Shown here piece after piece: positions 55,635 through 64,000 of a stretch of 64,000 nt of DNA. The translations under genes were made by a program, and so were the position numbers. The number at the start of each line of letters is the position of its first letter. Within the stretch, counting starts at the first letter, position 1. The notes beneath the pieces were generated by a model. The model saw only the letters and a program-made list of their open reading frames with translations. It searched no databases and had not been told where the DNA came from. Source of the stretch: Mycobacterium sp. DL440 (GTDB lineage: Bacteria > Actinomycetota > Actinomycetes > Mycobacteriales > Mycobacteriaceae); the NCBI RefSeq assembly GCF_011745145.1, contig NZ_CP050191.1, forward strand, positions 1,568,996 to 1,632,995, in the 5' to 3' direction.

Positions 55635-56690
55635 ATGGCGCAACAGGCCCCTGATCGCGAAAAAGCGCTCGAGCTGGCGATGGCCCAGATCGACAAGAAC
55701 TTCGGTAAAGGCTCGGTGATGCGCCTCGGCGAGGAGGTGCGCCAGCCGATCTCGGTGATCCCCACTGGTTCGATCTCCCTGGACGTGGCCCTCGGCATCG
55801 GCGGCCTGCCGCGCGGCCGCGTGGTCGAGATCTACGGCCCGGAATCCTCGGGTAAGACCACTGTGGCGCTGCACGCGGTGGCCAATGCCCAGGCCGCCGG
55901 CGGCATCGCGGCGTTCATCGACGCCGAGCACGCCCTGGATCCCGAGTACGCCAAGAAGCTCGGTGTGGACACCGATTCATTGCTGGTGAGCCAGCCCGAC
56001 ACCGGTGAGCAGGCGCTGGAGATCGCCGACATGCTGGTGCGCTCGGGCGCCCTGGACATCCTGGTGATCGACTCGGTGGCGGCCCTGGTGCCCCGCGCCG
56101 AGATCGAAGGCGAGATGGGTGACAGCCACGTCGGTCTGCAGGCCCGCCTGATGAGCCAGGCGCTGCGTAAGATGACCGGTGCGCTGAGCAACTCGGGCAC
56201 CACCGCGATCTTCATCAACCAGCTCCGCGAGAAGATCGGCGTGATGTTCGGCTCGCCCGAAACCACCACGGGTGGTAAGGCTTTGAAGTTCTACGCCTCG
56301 GTCCGTCTGGACGTCCGCCGTATCGAGACGCTCAAGGACGGTACCGATGCAGTCGGTAACCGGACCCGGGTCAAGGTTGTCAAGAACAAGGTCTCGCCGC
56401 CGTTCAAGCAGGCCGAGTTCGACATCCTGTACGGCCACGGCATCAGCCGCGAAGGCTCGCTCATCGACATGGGTGTCGAGCACGGTTTCATCCGCAAGTC
56501 CGGCTCCTGGTTCACCTATGAAGGTGAGCAGTTGGGCCAGGGCAAGGAGAACGCCCGCAAGTTCCTGTTGGAGAACGCCGATGCCGCCAACGAGATCGAG
56601 AAGAAGATCAAGGAAAAGCTCGGTATCGGTGCTGTCGTGACCGCCGAGGCGAAGGCTGATGACGTCCTTCCCGCCCCGGTTGACTTCTGA
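55635..56690 (+). CDS. recA: recombinase RecA
   Basis: 351 aa. Forms filaments on single-stranded DNA, drives homologous recombination and LexA self-cleavage. Walker [10 protein letters not shown] at 68-76; Walker [19 protein letters not shown]2 region [24 protein letters not shown]. No intein, unlike M. tuberculosis RecA. ATG follows GGAGAGG. Driven by two damage-inducible promoters. Its last 32 bp overlap recX. Confidence 0.97.
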   Translation: MAQQAPDREKALELAMAQIDKNFGKGSVMRLGEEVRQPISVIPTGSISLDVALGIGGLPRGRVVEIYGPESSGKTTVALHAVANAQAAGGIAAFIDAEHALDPEYAKKLGVDTDSLLVSQPDTGEQALEIADMLVRSGALDILVIDSVAALVPRAEIEGEMGDSHVGLQARLMSQALRKMTGALSNSGTTAIFINQLREKIGVMFGSPETTTGGKALKFYASVRLDVRRIETLKDGTDAVGNRTRVKVVKNKVSPPFKQAEFDILYGHGISREGSLIDMGVEHGFIRKSGSWFTYEGEQLGQGKENARKFLLENADAANEIEKKIKEKLGIGAVVTAEAKADDVLPAPVDF

Positions 56691-57222
56691 GTCGTCGGGT
56701 AAGCCCGAGGAAGGGCAGGCGCAGGACCCTCGCAAACGCGAGGAGCAGGCCAAGAACGTGTGCCTGCGCCTGCTCACCGTGCGGGCCCGTACCCGCGCCG
56801 AGCTGACCGAACAACTCACCAAACGGGGTTACGAAGAGGACCTCAGTGTCAAGGTGCTCAGCCGGCTCACCGAAGTCGGGCTGATCGATGACGAAGACTT
56901 CGCCGAGCAGTGGGTGCGGTCACGGCACGCCAATGCGGGAAAAGGCAAGCGTGCCTTGGCCGTCGAGCTTCGCAAGAAGGGCGTGGACAAGGAAGTCATC
57001 GACGCCGCGCTGGCTGAGCTGGATCCGGCGGCCGAACGGCAACGGGCCGAGCAGTTGGTTCGGGACAAGCTGCGTCGCGAGCGGCTCAATGACGATGACG
57101 GCGACGTGAAGGTGACGCGTCGGCTCGTCGGCATGTTGGCGCGACGCGGCTACAACCAGTCGATGGCCTTCGATGTCGTCAGCGCCGAGCTCGCCGGCGA
57201 ACGGGAGCGCCGCCGGGTGTAG
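56659..57222 (+). CDS. recX: regulatory protein RecX
   Basis: 187 aa. Caps and inhibits RecA filaments. Three-helix RecX repeats: [20 protein letters not shown], then [20 protein letters not shown] and [20 protein letters not shown]. Start ATG 56659 lies 32 bp inside recA; a later start is possible but the charged N-terminus ([15 protein letters not shown]) is common in mycobacteria. The stop codon lies inside the left arm of a terminator hairpin. Confidence 0.9.
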   Translation: MTSFPPRLTSESSGKPEEGQAQDPRKREEQAKNVCLRLLTVRARTRAELTEQLTKRGYEEDLSVKVLSRLTEVGLIDDEDFAEQWVRSRHANAGKGKRALAVELRKKGVDKEVIDAALAELDPAAERQRAEQLVRDKLRRERLNDDDGDVKVTRRLVGMLARRGYNQSMAFDVVSAELAGERERRRV

Positions 57223-57248
57223 CGGCCGCATTGTGCCGCTACACCCGG
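57213..57248. terminator. bidirectional terminator between recX and gluD
   Basis: Perfect 14-bp stem CCGGGTGTAGCGGC / GCCGCTACACCCGG with an 8-nt loop. The left arm contains the recX TAG stop, and gluD ends two bases beyond the right arm. Confidence 0.75.
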
Positions 57249-57249
57249 A

Positions 57250-58143
57250 TCAGTCCCGCTGGGTATGCAGCACCTGCGCGCCCGGGGCGCCTTCCTGTTC
57301 GACGGCCTCGGCCTCCATCGGGGCGGGGCCGCGGTCAGATTGGCGCAGCCGCCGTTCCAGCCAGGTCGCGAACCAGGACAGCGTGAAGTTCACCGTGATC
57401 ATCAAGATGGCGATCACGATCAGTGCTGGGAGGTAGTTGCCGTATGCCGACCCGATGACGGTGCCCTGGCGCACCATCTCCACAAAAGTGATCTGATAGC
57501 CGATCGCGGTGTCTTTGAGTACCACCACCAGCTGGGACACCAGGACCGGCAGCATGGCGGTGATCGCCTGCGGTAGCAGGATCAACCGCATCGTCTGTCC
57601 CCAGGACATGCCGAGTGACGCGGCGGCCTCACGCTGACCGCGGGGCAGGGTGTTGATGCCGGCCCGTACGATCTCGGCGATCACGGCACCGTTGTAGAGC
57701 GTGAGCCCCGTGATGACACCGGCCAGCGCCAGCTGCTTGGACGGGAACACGTCGTACACGGCGAACAGGAAATACGCGAAGATCATCATGATCAGCACCG
57801 GAACCGCGCGGAAGAACTCCACGATTACCGCGCAGGCCCACCGAATCGGTGGAATCGGGGTCAGCCGCCCTACCCCGAGCAGCACACCCAGGATCAACGC
57901 CAACACGATGGAGATCGCCGCGGCGGTCAGCGTGCCCTGCACGCCGGGCAGCACGTAGGTCTGCCATAGGTCGGCCGTCAAGAACGGCTCCCACTTCTGG
58001 CTGGTGAGCTGCCCCTTGGCCGACATCCGCCAGACCACGAAACCCAGCAGGACCGCGGCGACGGCCACGGTCAGCGCGGTGAGAACACCATTGCGGATTC
58101 GGGCCCGTGGGCCGGGTGCGTCGAAGAGAACTGATCCGCTCAC
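57250..58143 (-). CDS. gluD: glutamate ABC transporter permease GluD
   Basis: 297 aa polar-amino-acid permease. Six or so transmembrane segments; EAAASLGMSWGQTMRLILLPQA is the cytoplasmic EAA loop that docks the ATPase. The N-terminal extra helix and the C-terminal charged tail fit actinobacterial GluD. Start overlaps gluC stop (ATGA). Last gene of gluABCD. Confidence 0.9.
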   Translation of the reverse strand: MSGSVLFDAPGPRARIRNGVLTALTVAVAAVLLGFVVWRMSAKGQLTSQKWEPFLTADLWQTYVLPGVQGTLTAAAISIVLALILGVLLGVGRLTPIPPIRWACAVIVEFFRAVPVLIMMIFAYFLFAVYDVFPSKQLALAGVITGLTLYNGAVIAEIVRAGINTLPRGQREAAASLGMSWGQTMRLILLPQAITAMLPVLVSQLVVVLKDTAIGYQITFVEMVRQGTVIGSAYGNYLPALIVIAILMITVNFTLSWFATWLERRLRQSDRGPAPMEAEAVEQEGAPGAQVLHTQRD

Positions 58144-58820
58144 CGTGCCACCGCCAGTCTCTTACCCAACCATCCGAACACCAGCCCCAGTGGCAGGGTC
58201 AGGATCACGAATCCGGTCGCGAAGATGACGCCGACCGTCATCAGCGCAGCGGTGTTCTCGATCATCTCCTTCATCAACAGGGCGGCCTCGGCCACCCCGA
58301 TCGCAGAGGCGATGGTGGTGTTCTTGGCCAATGCGATCAGCACCGATCCCAGTGGGATGATCACCGACCGAAAAGCCTGGGGCAGCAGGATGATCCGCAG
58401 ATTCTGGCCGAAACTCAGGCCCAGTGAGCGGGCCGCCTCGGCCTGACCCAGCGGAACCGTGTTGACCCCCGACCGCACTGTCTCACACACGAAAGACGCG
58501 GTGTAGACGGTCAACCCGAGCACGGCCAGCCGAAAGTTGCTGTCCGCGATCGATGTCGGTGAATGCGGGTCGACCAGGGTGATGCCCAGCGTCTGGCCCA
58601 CCCCGAATGAGCAGAACAGGATGATCAGCGTCAACGGTGTGTTGCGCACGATGTTCACGTACGTGGTGCCCAGCCAGTTCAGCACCGGCGTCGGTGCCAG
58701 CCGCATCGCGGCCAGCACCGTGCCCAGGATCAGCGCACCGATCGCGGAGTACACCGTCAGCTGGATCGTGGTCCAGAACGCCGCGAATATCTGGTCGCGG
58801 TGTGCGTCGAAAATCTCCAC
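58140..58820 (-). CDS. gluC: glutamate ABC transporter permease GluC
   Basis: 226 aa polar-amino-acid permease with about five transmembrane segments and the EAA loop AEAARSLGLSFGQNLRIILLP. FWTTIQLTVYSAIGALILGT at the N-terminus is typical. Pairs with GluD to form the channel. 21 bp after gluB. Confidence 0.9.
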   Translation of the reverse strand: MEIFDAHRDQIFAAFWTTIQLTVYSAIGALILGTVLAAMRLAPTPVLNWLGTTYVNIVRNTPLTLIILFCSFGVGQTLGITLVDPHSPTSIADSNFRLAVLGLTVYTASFVCETVRSGVNTVPLGQAEAARSLGLSFGQNLRIILLPQAFRSVIIPLGSVLIALAKNTTIASAIGVAEAALLMKEMIENTAALMTVGVIFATGFVILTLPLGLVFGWLGKRLAVAR

Positions 58821-58841
58821 GGTCGGTGCGTTGTCTCCGGC

Positions 58842-59654
58842 TCAGTTCCGGTCGACGGCGGGCGGCGCCGGGGTCTGGATACCGGCCGGTCCGAGATTGC
58901 GCTCGAACGCTTCCTTCCAGGCGCCGCTGGACTCCATCTTCTCGATCGCGTCGTTGATCTTCTTGCGCAGTTCGGTGTCGCCCTTCTTCAGGCCGATGCC
59001 GTAACGCTCCTCGGAGAACGTGTCACCGACGATCTTGAAGGTGCCCGGGCTCTGCGCGGCGAAGCCGGCCAGGATCACCTCGTCGGTGGTCACCGCGTCG
59101 ATGATGCCGTTCTTGAGCGCGTCGACGCACGCCGAATAGGTGTCGAACTGCTGCAACTGCACCTTCGGGTACTTGTCTTTGGTGTTCTGCGCCGGGGTGG
59201 AACCCGATACCGAGCACAGCTTCTTGTTGTTCTCCAGCGAGGCTGCTCCGGTGATGTCGGTGTTGTCGGCGCGGACCAGCAGGCTCTGCCCGGTCAGCAG
59301 GTACGGGCCGGCGAAGTCGACCTTCTCCTTGCGGGCATCGGTGATCGAGTAGGTCCCGACGATGTATTCGACCTGACCGTTCTGGATCAGCGTCTCGCGC
59401 TGCGGCGAGGGGGCTTCCTTCCATTCGATCTTGTCCTCGGGGTAGCCGAGTTCCTTGGCCACGTACTTGGCCACGTCGACGTCGAAACCGGACATGGTGC
59501 CGTCAGGCTTCTTCTGGCCGAGACCGGGCTGGTCGTACTTGGTGCCGATGACGATCTTGCTGGAGTCGCCACCGCCGCCACATGCGGTCGCGGCGAAGGG
59601 AAGTGCGATCGCGAGCGCGAGGGTACCGACCAACTTGAACGGCACGGAGTGCAT
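58842..59654 (-). CDS. gluB: glutamate-binding lipoprotein GluB
   Basis: 270 aa. Signal peptide with lipobox ATAC (Cys25), then a type-II periplasmic-binding fold (IVIGTKYDQPGLGQKKPDGT, GFDVDVAKYVAKELGY, TGQSLLVRADN). Captures glutamate or related amino acids outside the membrane for GluCD. A Cys pair in KKLCSVSG/YSACVDALK probably forms a disulfide. Confidence 0.9.
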   Translation of the reverse strand: MHSVPFKLVGTLALAIALPFAATACGGGGDSSKIVIGTKYDQPGLGQKKPDGTMSGFDVDVAKYVAKELGYPEDKIEWKEAPSPQRETLIQNGQVEYIVGTYSITDARKEKVDFAGPYLLTGQSLLVRADNTDITGAASLENNKKLCSVSGSTPAQNTKDKYPKVQLQQFDTYSACVDALKNGIIDAVTTDEVILAGFAAQSPGTFKIVGDTFSEERYGIGLKKGDTELRKKINDAIEKMESSGAWKEAFERNLGPAGIQTPAPPAVDRN

Positions 59655-59678
59655 GTTCGGGTTCCTTTCGGGAAAACG

Positions 59679-60464
59679 TCAGTGATGGAGGATCTTGCCG
59701 AGAAAATCTTTGGCGCGGTCGGATTTCGGGTTGTCGAAGAACTCGGCCGGTGGTGCGTCTTCGACGATGGCGCCATCGGCCATGAACACCACGCGGTCAG
59801 ACGCCCGGCGGGCAAAGCCCATCTCGTGGGTGACCACCACCATCGTCATGCCCTCGCCGGCCAGCGAGGTCATCACGGCCAGGACCTCGTTGATCATCTC
59901 GGGATCCAGTGCGCTGGTGGGCTCATCGAACAGCATGACCTTCGGGTTCATCGCCAACGAGCGCGCGATGGCGACGCGTTGCTGCTGACCGCCCGACAGT
60001 TGAGCCGGGTACTTGTCGGCCTGGTTGGCCACCCCGACCCGGTCCAGCAGCGCCATCGCGCTCTCGCGGGCCTGCGCCTTGGTCTTCTTACGCACCTTCA
60101 ACGGTGCGAGCGTGACGTTCTCCAGAATTGTCTTGTGCGCGAACAGGTTGAAGGACTGGAACACCATGCCGACATCCGAACGCAGTTGGGCCAACTTTCG
60201 GCCCTCGGCCGGCAATGCCTGACCGTCGATCGCGATGTGACCGGAGTCGATGGTCTCCAGCCTGTTGATGGTGCGGCACAACGTGGACTTGCCAGAACCC
60301 GACGGGCCGAGCACCACCACCACCTGGCCGCGGCCCACATCGAGGTTGATGTCGTTGAGTACGTGCAGGGGTCCGAAGTGCTTGTTGACTCCCGACAGTG
60401 AGATCATCGGCACATCTGGTGGCGCTGCGTCGTCGACCTGCGGCTGCTCGCCGGGGCTACCCAT
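59679..60464 (-). CDS. gluA: glutamate ABC transporter ATP-binding protein GluA
   Basis: 261 aa. Walker [16 protein letters not shown]-loop FQSFNLF, signature [16 protein letters not shown], Walker [15 protein letters not shown]-loop THEMGFA. First gene of the operon (ATPase, binding protein, two permeases), the order seen in corynebacterial gluABCD. ATG 60464 chosen; the longer upstream frame is antisense to miaB's leader. Divergent from miaB across 92 bp. Confidence 0.9.
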   Translation of the reverse strand: MGSPGEQPQVDDAAPPDVPMISLSGVNKHFGPLHVLNDINLDVGRGQVVVVLGPSGSGKSTLCRTINRLETIDSGHIAIDGQALPAEGRKLAQLRSDVGMVFQSFNLFAHKTILENVTLAPLKVRKKTKAQARESAMALLDRVGVANQADKYPAQLSGGQQQRVAIARSLAMNPKVMLFDEPTSALDPEMINEVLAVMTSLAGEGMTMVVVTHEMGFARRASDRVVFMADGAIVEDAPPAEFFDNPKSDRAKDFLGKILHH

Positions 60465-60556
60465 GGCAGGTGACCTTACCCAGGGAACGCCCGGCCTGCC
60501 CGGATCTCGTGAATCCGCCGCGTTAACGTTTCGGGCGGCTCCGTACCATTGGGGCC

Positions 60557-62158
60557 GTGACGACGATGGTGAACCGCGACGCGACCGGCGGCCCGGCCGA
60601 CGACCGCTTGCGCGAGGAGTCGACGGCACACGAGACGGGCGCCGAACGCACCTATCAGGTCCGCACCTACGGCTGCCAGATGAACGTGCATGATTCCGAG
60701 CGGCTGTCCGGGCTGCTGGATGACGCCGGCTACCGGCGGGCTCCCGATGGCGCCGACGCCGACATCGTGGTGTTCAACACCTGTGCGGTGCGCGAGAACG
60801 CCGACAACAAGCTCTACGGCAATCTCAGCCACCTGGCCCCGCGCAAACAGGCCGATCCGAACATGCAGATCGCCGTCGGCGGGTGCCTCGCCCAGAAGGA
60901 CCGCGATTCGGTCCTGCGCCGCGCCCCGTGGGTCGACGTGGTCTTCGGCACCCACAACATCGGGTCGCTGCCCACGCTGCTGGAGCGGGCCCGGCACAAC
61001 CGCGTCGCCCAGGTCGAGATCGTCGAAGCCCTCCAGGAGTTTCCGTCCACCCTGCCCGCGACGCGGGAGTCCGCCTATGCGGCATGGGTGTCGATCTCGG
61101 TGGGTTGCAACAACACCTGCACGTTCTGCATCGTGCCGTCGCTGCGTGGCAAGGAGGTCGACCGCCGGCCCGGGGACATTCTGGCCGAAGTGCAGACCCT
61201 GGCCTCCCAGGGCGTGCTCGAGGTCACCCTGCTGGGCCAGAACGTCAATGCCTACGGCGTGTCTTTCGCAGCCGACGAGCGCTTGCGCGAGGACCCGACG
61301 AACTGGTCGGACGTGCCCCGCGACCGCAGCGCGTTCGCCAAACTGCTGCGCGCCTGCGGCGAGGTGGACGGACTGGAGCGGGTGCGGTTCACCTCACCGC
61401 ACCCGGCCGAGTTCACCGACGACGTGATCGAGGCGATGGCACAGACCCCCAACGTCTGTCCGACACTGCACATGCCTCTGCAGTCCGGGTCGGACCGCAT
61501 CCTTAAGGCGATGCGACGCTCGTACCGGGCCGAGCGCTACCTGGGCATCATCGACAAGGTCCGCGCCGCGATCCCGCACGCCGCGATCACCACCGACCTG
61601 ATCGTCGGCTTCCCGGGCGAGACCGAGGAAGACTTCCAGGCCACGCTCGACGTCGTCGAGCGGTCGCGTTTCGCCACCGCGTTCACCTTCCAGTACTCCA
61701 TCCGGCCCGGAACCCCGGCCGCCGAGATGCCCGACCAGTTGCCGAAAGCGGTTGTCACCGAACGCTATCAACGGCTGATCGAGCTGCAGGAGCGAATTTC
61801 CCTGGAGGAGAACCAGGCTCAGATCGGCCGGGCGGTGGAACTCTTGGTCGCCACGGGCGAGGGCCGCAAGGACGCCAGCACCGCCCGCATGTCGGGCCGG
61901 GCGCGTGACGGCAGACTGGTGCATTTCAGCCCCGGTGCCGAGGTGGAGCGGATCCGGCCCGGCGACATCGTCACGACGACCGTGACCGGTGCCGCGCCGC
62001 ACCATCTGATCGCCGACGCTCCGTTGTCCACTCATCGGCGCACCCGCGCGGGTGACGCGCACGAGGCGGGGCAGTGCCCGCGTACCGGTGTCGGTCTCGG
62101 CTTGCCGAGGATCGGTGCGCCGGAAACCCTGCCGTCATCAGGAGGATGTGGCTGTTGA
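60557..62158 (+). CDS. miaB: tRNA-2-methylthio-N6-dimethylallyladenosine synthase MiaB
   Basis: 533 aa radical-SAM methylthiotransferase acting on A37 of tRNAs. N-terminal UPF0004 domain with the second cluster cysteines ([21 protein letters not shown]), radical [14 protein letters not shown] (about residue 184), C-terminal TRAM domain, and a mycobacterial tail ending GGCGC. GTG 60557 is supported by TACCAT seven bases upstream. Confidence 0.94.
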   Translation: MTTMVNRDATGGPADDRLREESTAHETGAERTYQVRTYGCQMNVHDSERLSGLLDDAGYRRAPDGADADIVVFNTCAVRENADNKLYGNLSHLAPRKQADPNMQIAVGGCLAQKDRDSVLRRAPWVDVVFGTHNIGSLPTLLERARHNRVAQVEIVEALQEFPSTLPATRESAYAAWVSISVGCNNTCTFCIVPSLRGKEVDRRPGDILAEVQTLASQGVLEVTLLGQNVNAYGVSFAADERLREDPTNWSDVPRDRSAFAKLLRACGEVDGLERVRFTSPHPAEFTDDVIEAMAQTPNVCPTLHMPLQSGSDRILKAMRRSYRAERYLGIIDKVRAAIPHAAITTDLIVGFPGETEEDFQATLDVVERSRFATAFTFQYSIRPGTPAAEMPDQLPKAVVTERYQRLIELQERISLEENQAQIGRAVELLVATGEGRKDASTARMSGRARDGRLVHFSPGAEVERIRPGDIVTTTVTGAAPHHLIADAPLSTHRRTRAGDAHEAGQCPRTGVGLGLPRIGAPETLPSSGGCGC

Positions 62159-62781
62159 GCAACGAAAGCGACTTCGACCGGTTCAAGGACGACCTGGCCG
62201 CCGTCGAACGCAAGGTCACCCGCGAGTTCGACTCGGGGCCGCGGGCGATGGTCGTGGCGATCCTGGTGTTCGTCGTGCTGCTGTCGTTCGTGCTGCCGCA
62301 CACGGGTGCGACCAAGGGGTTCGACGTCCTGGCCGGTGACGCCACGGCACTGAACGACGGCATCTCACTGCCGTCGCGGGTGTTCACCTGGCTGGCGCTG
62401 GTTTTCTCGGTCGGGTTCTCCACCCTGGCGCTGATCACTCGTCGCTGGGCCCTGGCCTGGACGGCTTTGGCCGGTTCGGCCGTGGCAAGTGCGCTCGGGA
62501 TGCTTGCGGTGTGGTCGCGTCAGACCGCTGCGGGCCATCCCGGCCCCGGAATCGGGCTGATCATCGGGTGGCTGGCCGTGATCGTGCTGACCTTCCACTG
62601 GGCCCGCGTGGTGTGGTCGCGTACCGCACTGCAGTTGGCGGCCGAGGCCGACCGGCGCCGCGAAGCCGCGCAGCATCAGCATCGCAGCGTGCTCGGGATC
62701 CCTATGCCCGGCGACACCGAGGGCGACGTCACGAAGCCCGACACCGCCGGCGAGAAGCCGGACCAGCCGGATCAGACCTAG
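62155..62781 (+). CDS. conserved membrane protein downstream of miaB
   Basis: 208 aa from TTG 62155, which overlaps the miaB stop (TTGA) and lies nine bases after AGGAGG; ATG 62146 sits directly on that ribosome site and is less likely. Four hydrophobic segments ([76 protein letters not shown]), with charged termini. Corresponds to Rv2732c. Function unknown. Confidence 0.8.
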   Translation: MSNESDFDRFKDDLAAVERKVTREFDSGPRAMVVAILVFVVLLSFVLPHTGATKGFDVLAGDATALNDGISLPSRVFTWLALVFSVGFSTLALITRRWALAWTALAGSAVASALGMLAVWSRQTAAGHPGPGIGLIIGWLAVIVLTFHWARVVWSRTALQLAAEADRRREAAQHQHRSVLGIPMPGDTEGDVTKPDTAGEKPDQPDQT

Positions 62782-62799
62782 CTTCCCAGCCCTCAGGCT

Positions 62800-64000
62800 C
62801 TATTTGCGCCCTGCGAGCGTCGCGGCCGCGGCATCGGCCCACTGACGCCACTGTTCGGCACTCGCCCTGGCCTCGGCTGCGTCCTTGGCGCGGCCGGCGG
62901 CCTCGGCCTTCTCGGCCTGCTTCTCGAACTGCTCGGCACGTAAGCGGAACTGGTCGGCACGAGCCTGGGCCTCGGGATCGACACCGCCCGACGGGGCGTC
63001 CCGGACCTTCTTCTCCACGGCGCGCAGGCGTCGCTCCAGATCGGTGGCTCGCTCGCGGGGAACCTTGCCGATCGCGTCCCACTTGTCGCCGATCGTGCGC
63101 AATGCCGCGCGGGCCGCGTCCAGATCGGTCGTGTCGATCTTCTCCGCCTCGGCCAGCAGCGCTTCCTTGGCGGTGGCATTCGCCTTGAACTCGGCGTCAC
63201 GTTCGGCGTGGGTGGCGTTTCGGGCCCCGAAGAAAGTGTCCTGAGCGGCCTTGAACCGGTGCCACAACGCGTCGTCGACGTCCTTGGCGGCACGCCCGGC
63301 GGCCTTCCACTGGGTCAGCAGGTCGCGGAAAGCGGCACCGGTGGCGCCCCAATCGGTCGAGCCGGACAATTGCTCGGCCTGCTCGCACAGCGCCTCTTTG
63401 ACCTGGCGGGCGCCCACGCGGCCGCGGTCCAGTTCGGCGAAGTGCGAGCCGCGACGGCGATTGAACGTCTCCCGGGCCGACGAGTAGCGCTTCCACAGGG
63501 CATCGTCGAGCTTGCGGTCCAGCCCGGTGATGGTGCGCCACTCATCGAGGATCTCGCGCAGACGATCACCGGCGGCCTTCCACTGGGTGGCGTTGGCAGC
63601 CAGATCCTCGGCCTCGGCGGCGAGTGCCTCCTTGCGTGCGGTTTGGGTGGCGCGATGCTCGTCACGCTGGGCCCGCTCGGTCGCCGCAGCGGCGTCGGCG
63701 TGCTCCAGGATCGCGGCCAGGCGTGCGCTCAACGCATCAACGTCGCCCAGAACCGCTGCGGTGGGCAGACTTTCAGCCAGTGCAGCGGCCGCCGACTTGA
63801 TCTTGCGGGCATCGCCGGTGCCGGAGGACAGCCGGTGTTCCAACAGGGCGACCTCGGTGTGCAGATCATCGAAGCGTCGACCGAAGTGCGCGTACGCCGA
63901 TTCGTTGTCGCCGGCCTGCCACGAGCCGATGACACGCTCGCCGGATCCGGTGATCAACCACACCGTGCCGTCGGCATCCACCCGCCCGAATTCGTGTGGA
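62800..64000 (-). CDS. DUF349 domain protein, 5' end beyond the window
   Basis: At least 400 aa, cut by the right edge. Reading continues in frame past GTG 63981 (HEFGR before VDADGTVWL), so that GTG is internal. Several DUF349 coiled-coil repeats of about 75 aa follow, each with a W-K-A-A-G-type core ([38 protein letters not shown]). C-terminal half is Ala/Glu/Lys-rich coiled coil. Counterpart of Rv2731. Function unknown. Convergent with the Rv2732c-like gene, 18 bp apart. Confidence 0.87.
   Translation of the reverse strand, partial: PHEFGRVDADGTVWLITGSGERVIGSWQAGDNESAYAHFGRRFDDLHTEVALLEHRLSSGTGDARKIKSAAAALAESLPTAAVLGDVDALSARLAAILEHADAAAATERAQRDEHRATQTARKEALAAEAEDLAANATQWKAAGDRLREILDEWRTITGLDRKLDDALWKRYSSARETFNRRRGSHFAELDRGRVGARQVKEALCEQAEQLSGSTDWGATGAAFRDLLTQWKAAGRAAKDVDDALWHRFKAAQDTFFGARNATHAERDAEFKANATAKEALLAEAEKIDTTDLDAARAALRTIGDKWDAIGKVPRERATDLERRLRAVEKKVRDAPSGGVDPEAQARADQFRLRAEQFEKQAEKAEAAGRAKDAAEARASAEQWRQWADAAAATLAGRK

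Noticed and set aside
60515..60530. CGTTAACG palindrome in the gluA-miaB gap as a nitrogen-regulator site
   Set aside because: Eight bases only, and no match to a known GlnR or AmtR motif.

Overview
The window is high-GC actinobacterial DNA from a rapidly growing mycobacterium (Mycolicibacterium type, M. smegmatis/M. fortuitum-like). The basis is gene content and order: from about 5.2 kb to the right edge the genes follow, with insertions, the order I recall for M. tuberculosis Rv2800 to Rv2731 (CocE hydrolase, metallophosphoesterase, pptT, truB, mntR/sirR, ribF, rpsO, lppU, pnp, pepR, ald/aldR, dapB, thyA, folA, thyX, dapA, RNase J, ftsK, argA, pgsA, clgR, pspA, pspM, ephG, recA, recX, miaB). 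A chromosomal class A beta-lactamase between pepR and ald, an intein-free recA and no pspN gene fit an environmental fast grower. No tRNA, rRNA, CRISPR array or insertion sequence was seen.

Layout. 0-3.6 kb: a SigK cluster with a PDR-type oxidoreductase broken by a 37-bp insertion, a mycolic-acid-methyltransferase-like gene, and sigK-rskA; a consensus SigK promoter points into the broken gene. 3.6-13.4 kb: an enoyl-CoA hydratase, DUF2277/DUF1802, a CocE esterase and secreted protein behind a KstR-like site, metallophosphoesterase-pptT-truB, an sfnB-like/ssuD sulfur pair and mntR. 13.4-20.1 kb: ribF, rpsO, lppU, pnp, pepR and a beta-lactamase. 20.1-31.8 kb: DUF4334 protein, divergent ald/aldR, META lipoprotein, an SOS-boxed DUF222-HNH gene, the dapB operon, CitE-like lyase, dienelactone hydrolase, thyA-folA and a YcaQ-like glycosylase. 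31.8-39.4 kb is accessory: a TetR/DUF1214/sulfotransferase/quinone-oxidoreductase operon, lipoproteins and a transporter. 39.5-46.7 kb: thyX, dapA, RNase J, small membrane proteins, truncated haemoglobin, and a methyltransferase/SDR/monooxygenase operon. 46.8-64 kb: ftsK, argA/pgsA, the clgR-pspA-pspM envelope-stress cluster, ephG, a glycosyltransferase, recA-recX, the gluABCD glutamate importer, miaB and a DUF349 gene cut by the right edge.

How it works together: the backbone serves lysine/diaminopimelate synthesis (dapA, dapB), folate/dTMP metabolism (thyA, folA, thyX), RNA decay (pnp, RNase J), DNA repair (recA, recX, YcaQ-like, SOS HNH) and envelope stress (clgR-psp). Regulatory logic can be read directly at several places: a SigK promoter, a SigE/SigH-type promoter before clgR, two LexA boxes, two RecA-NDp type promoters, an AldR operator region, and palindromic operators beside the tetR and DUF4334 genes. 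Many genes carry a TANNNT hexamer exactly 6-7 nt before the start codon, predicting leaderless mRNAs; this also settled several GTG start choices.

I found no clearly novel multi-gene defence or biosynthetic system. The most interesting items are the SigK-driven broken oxidoreductase, the YcaQ-like gene with a RecA-NDp promoter, the SOS box covering the -10 of the HNH gene, the rpsO hairpin inside the lppU signal peptide, and the TetR operon.
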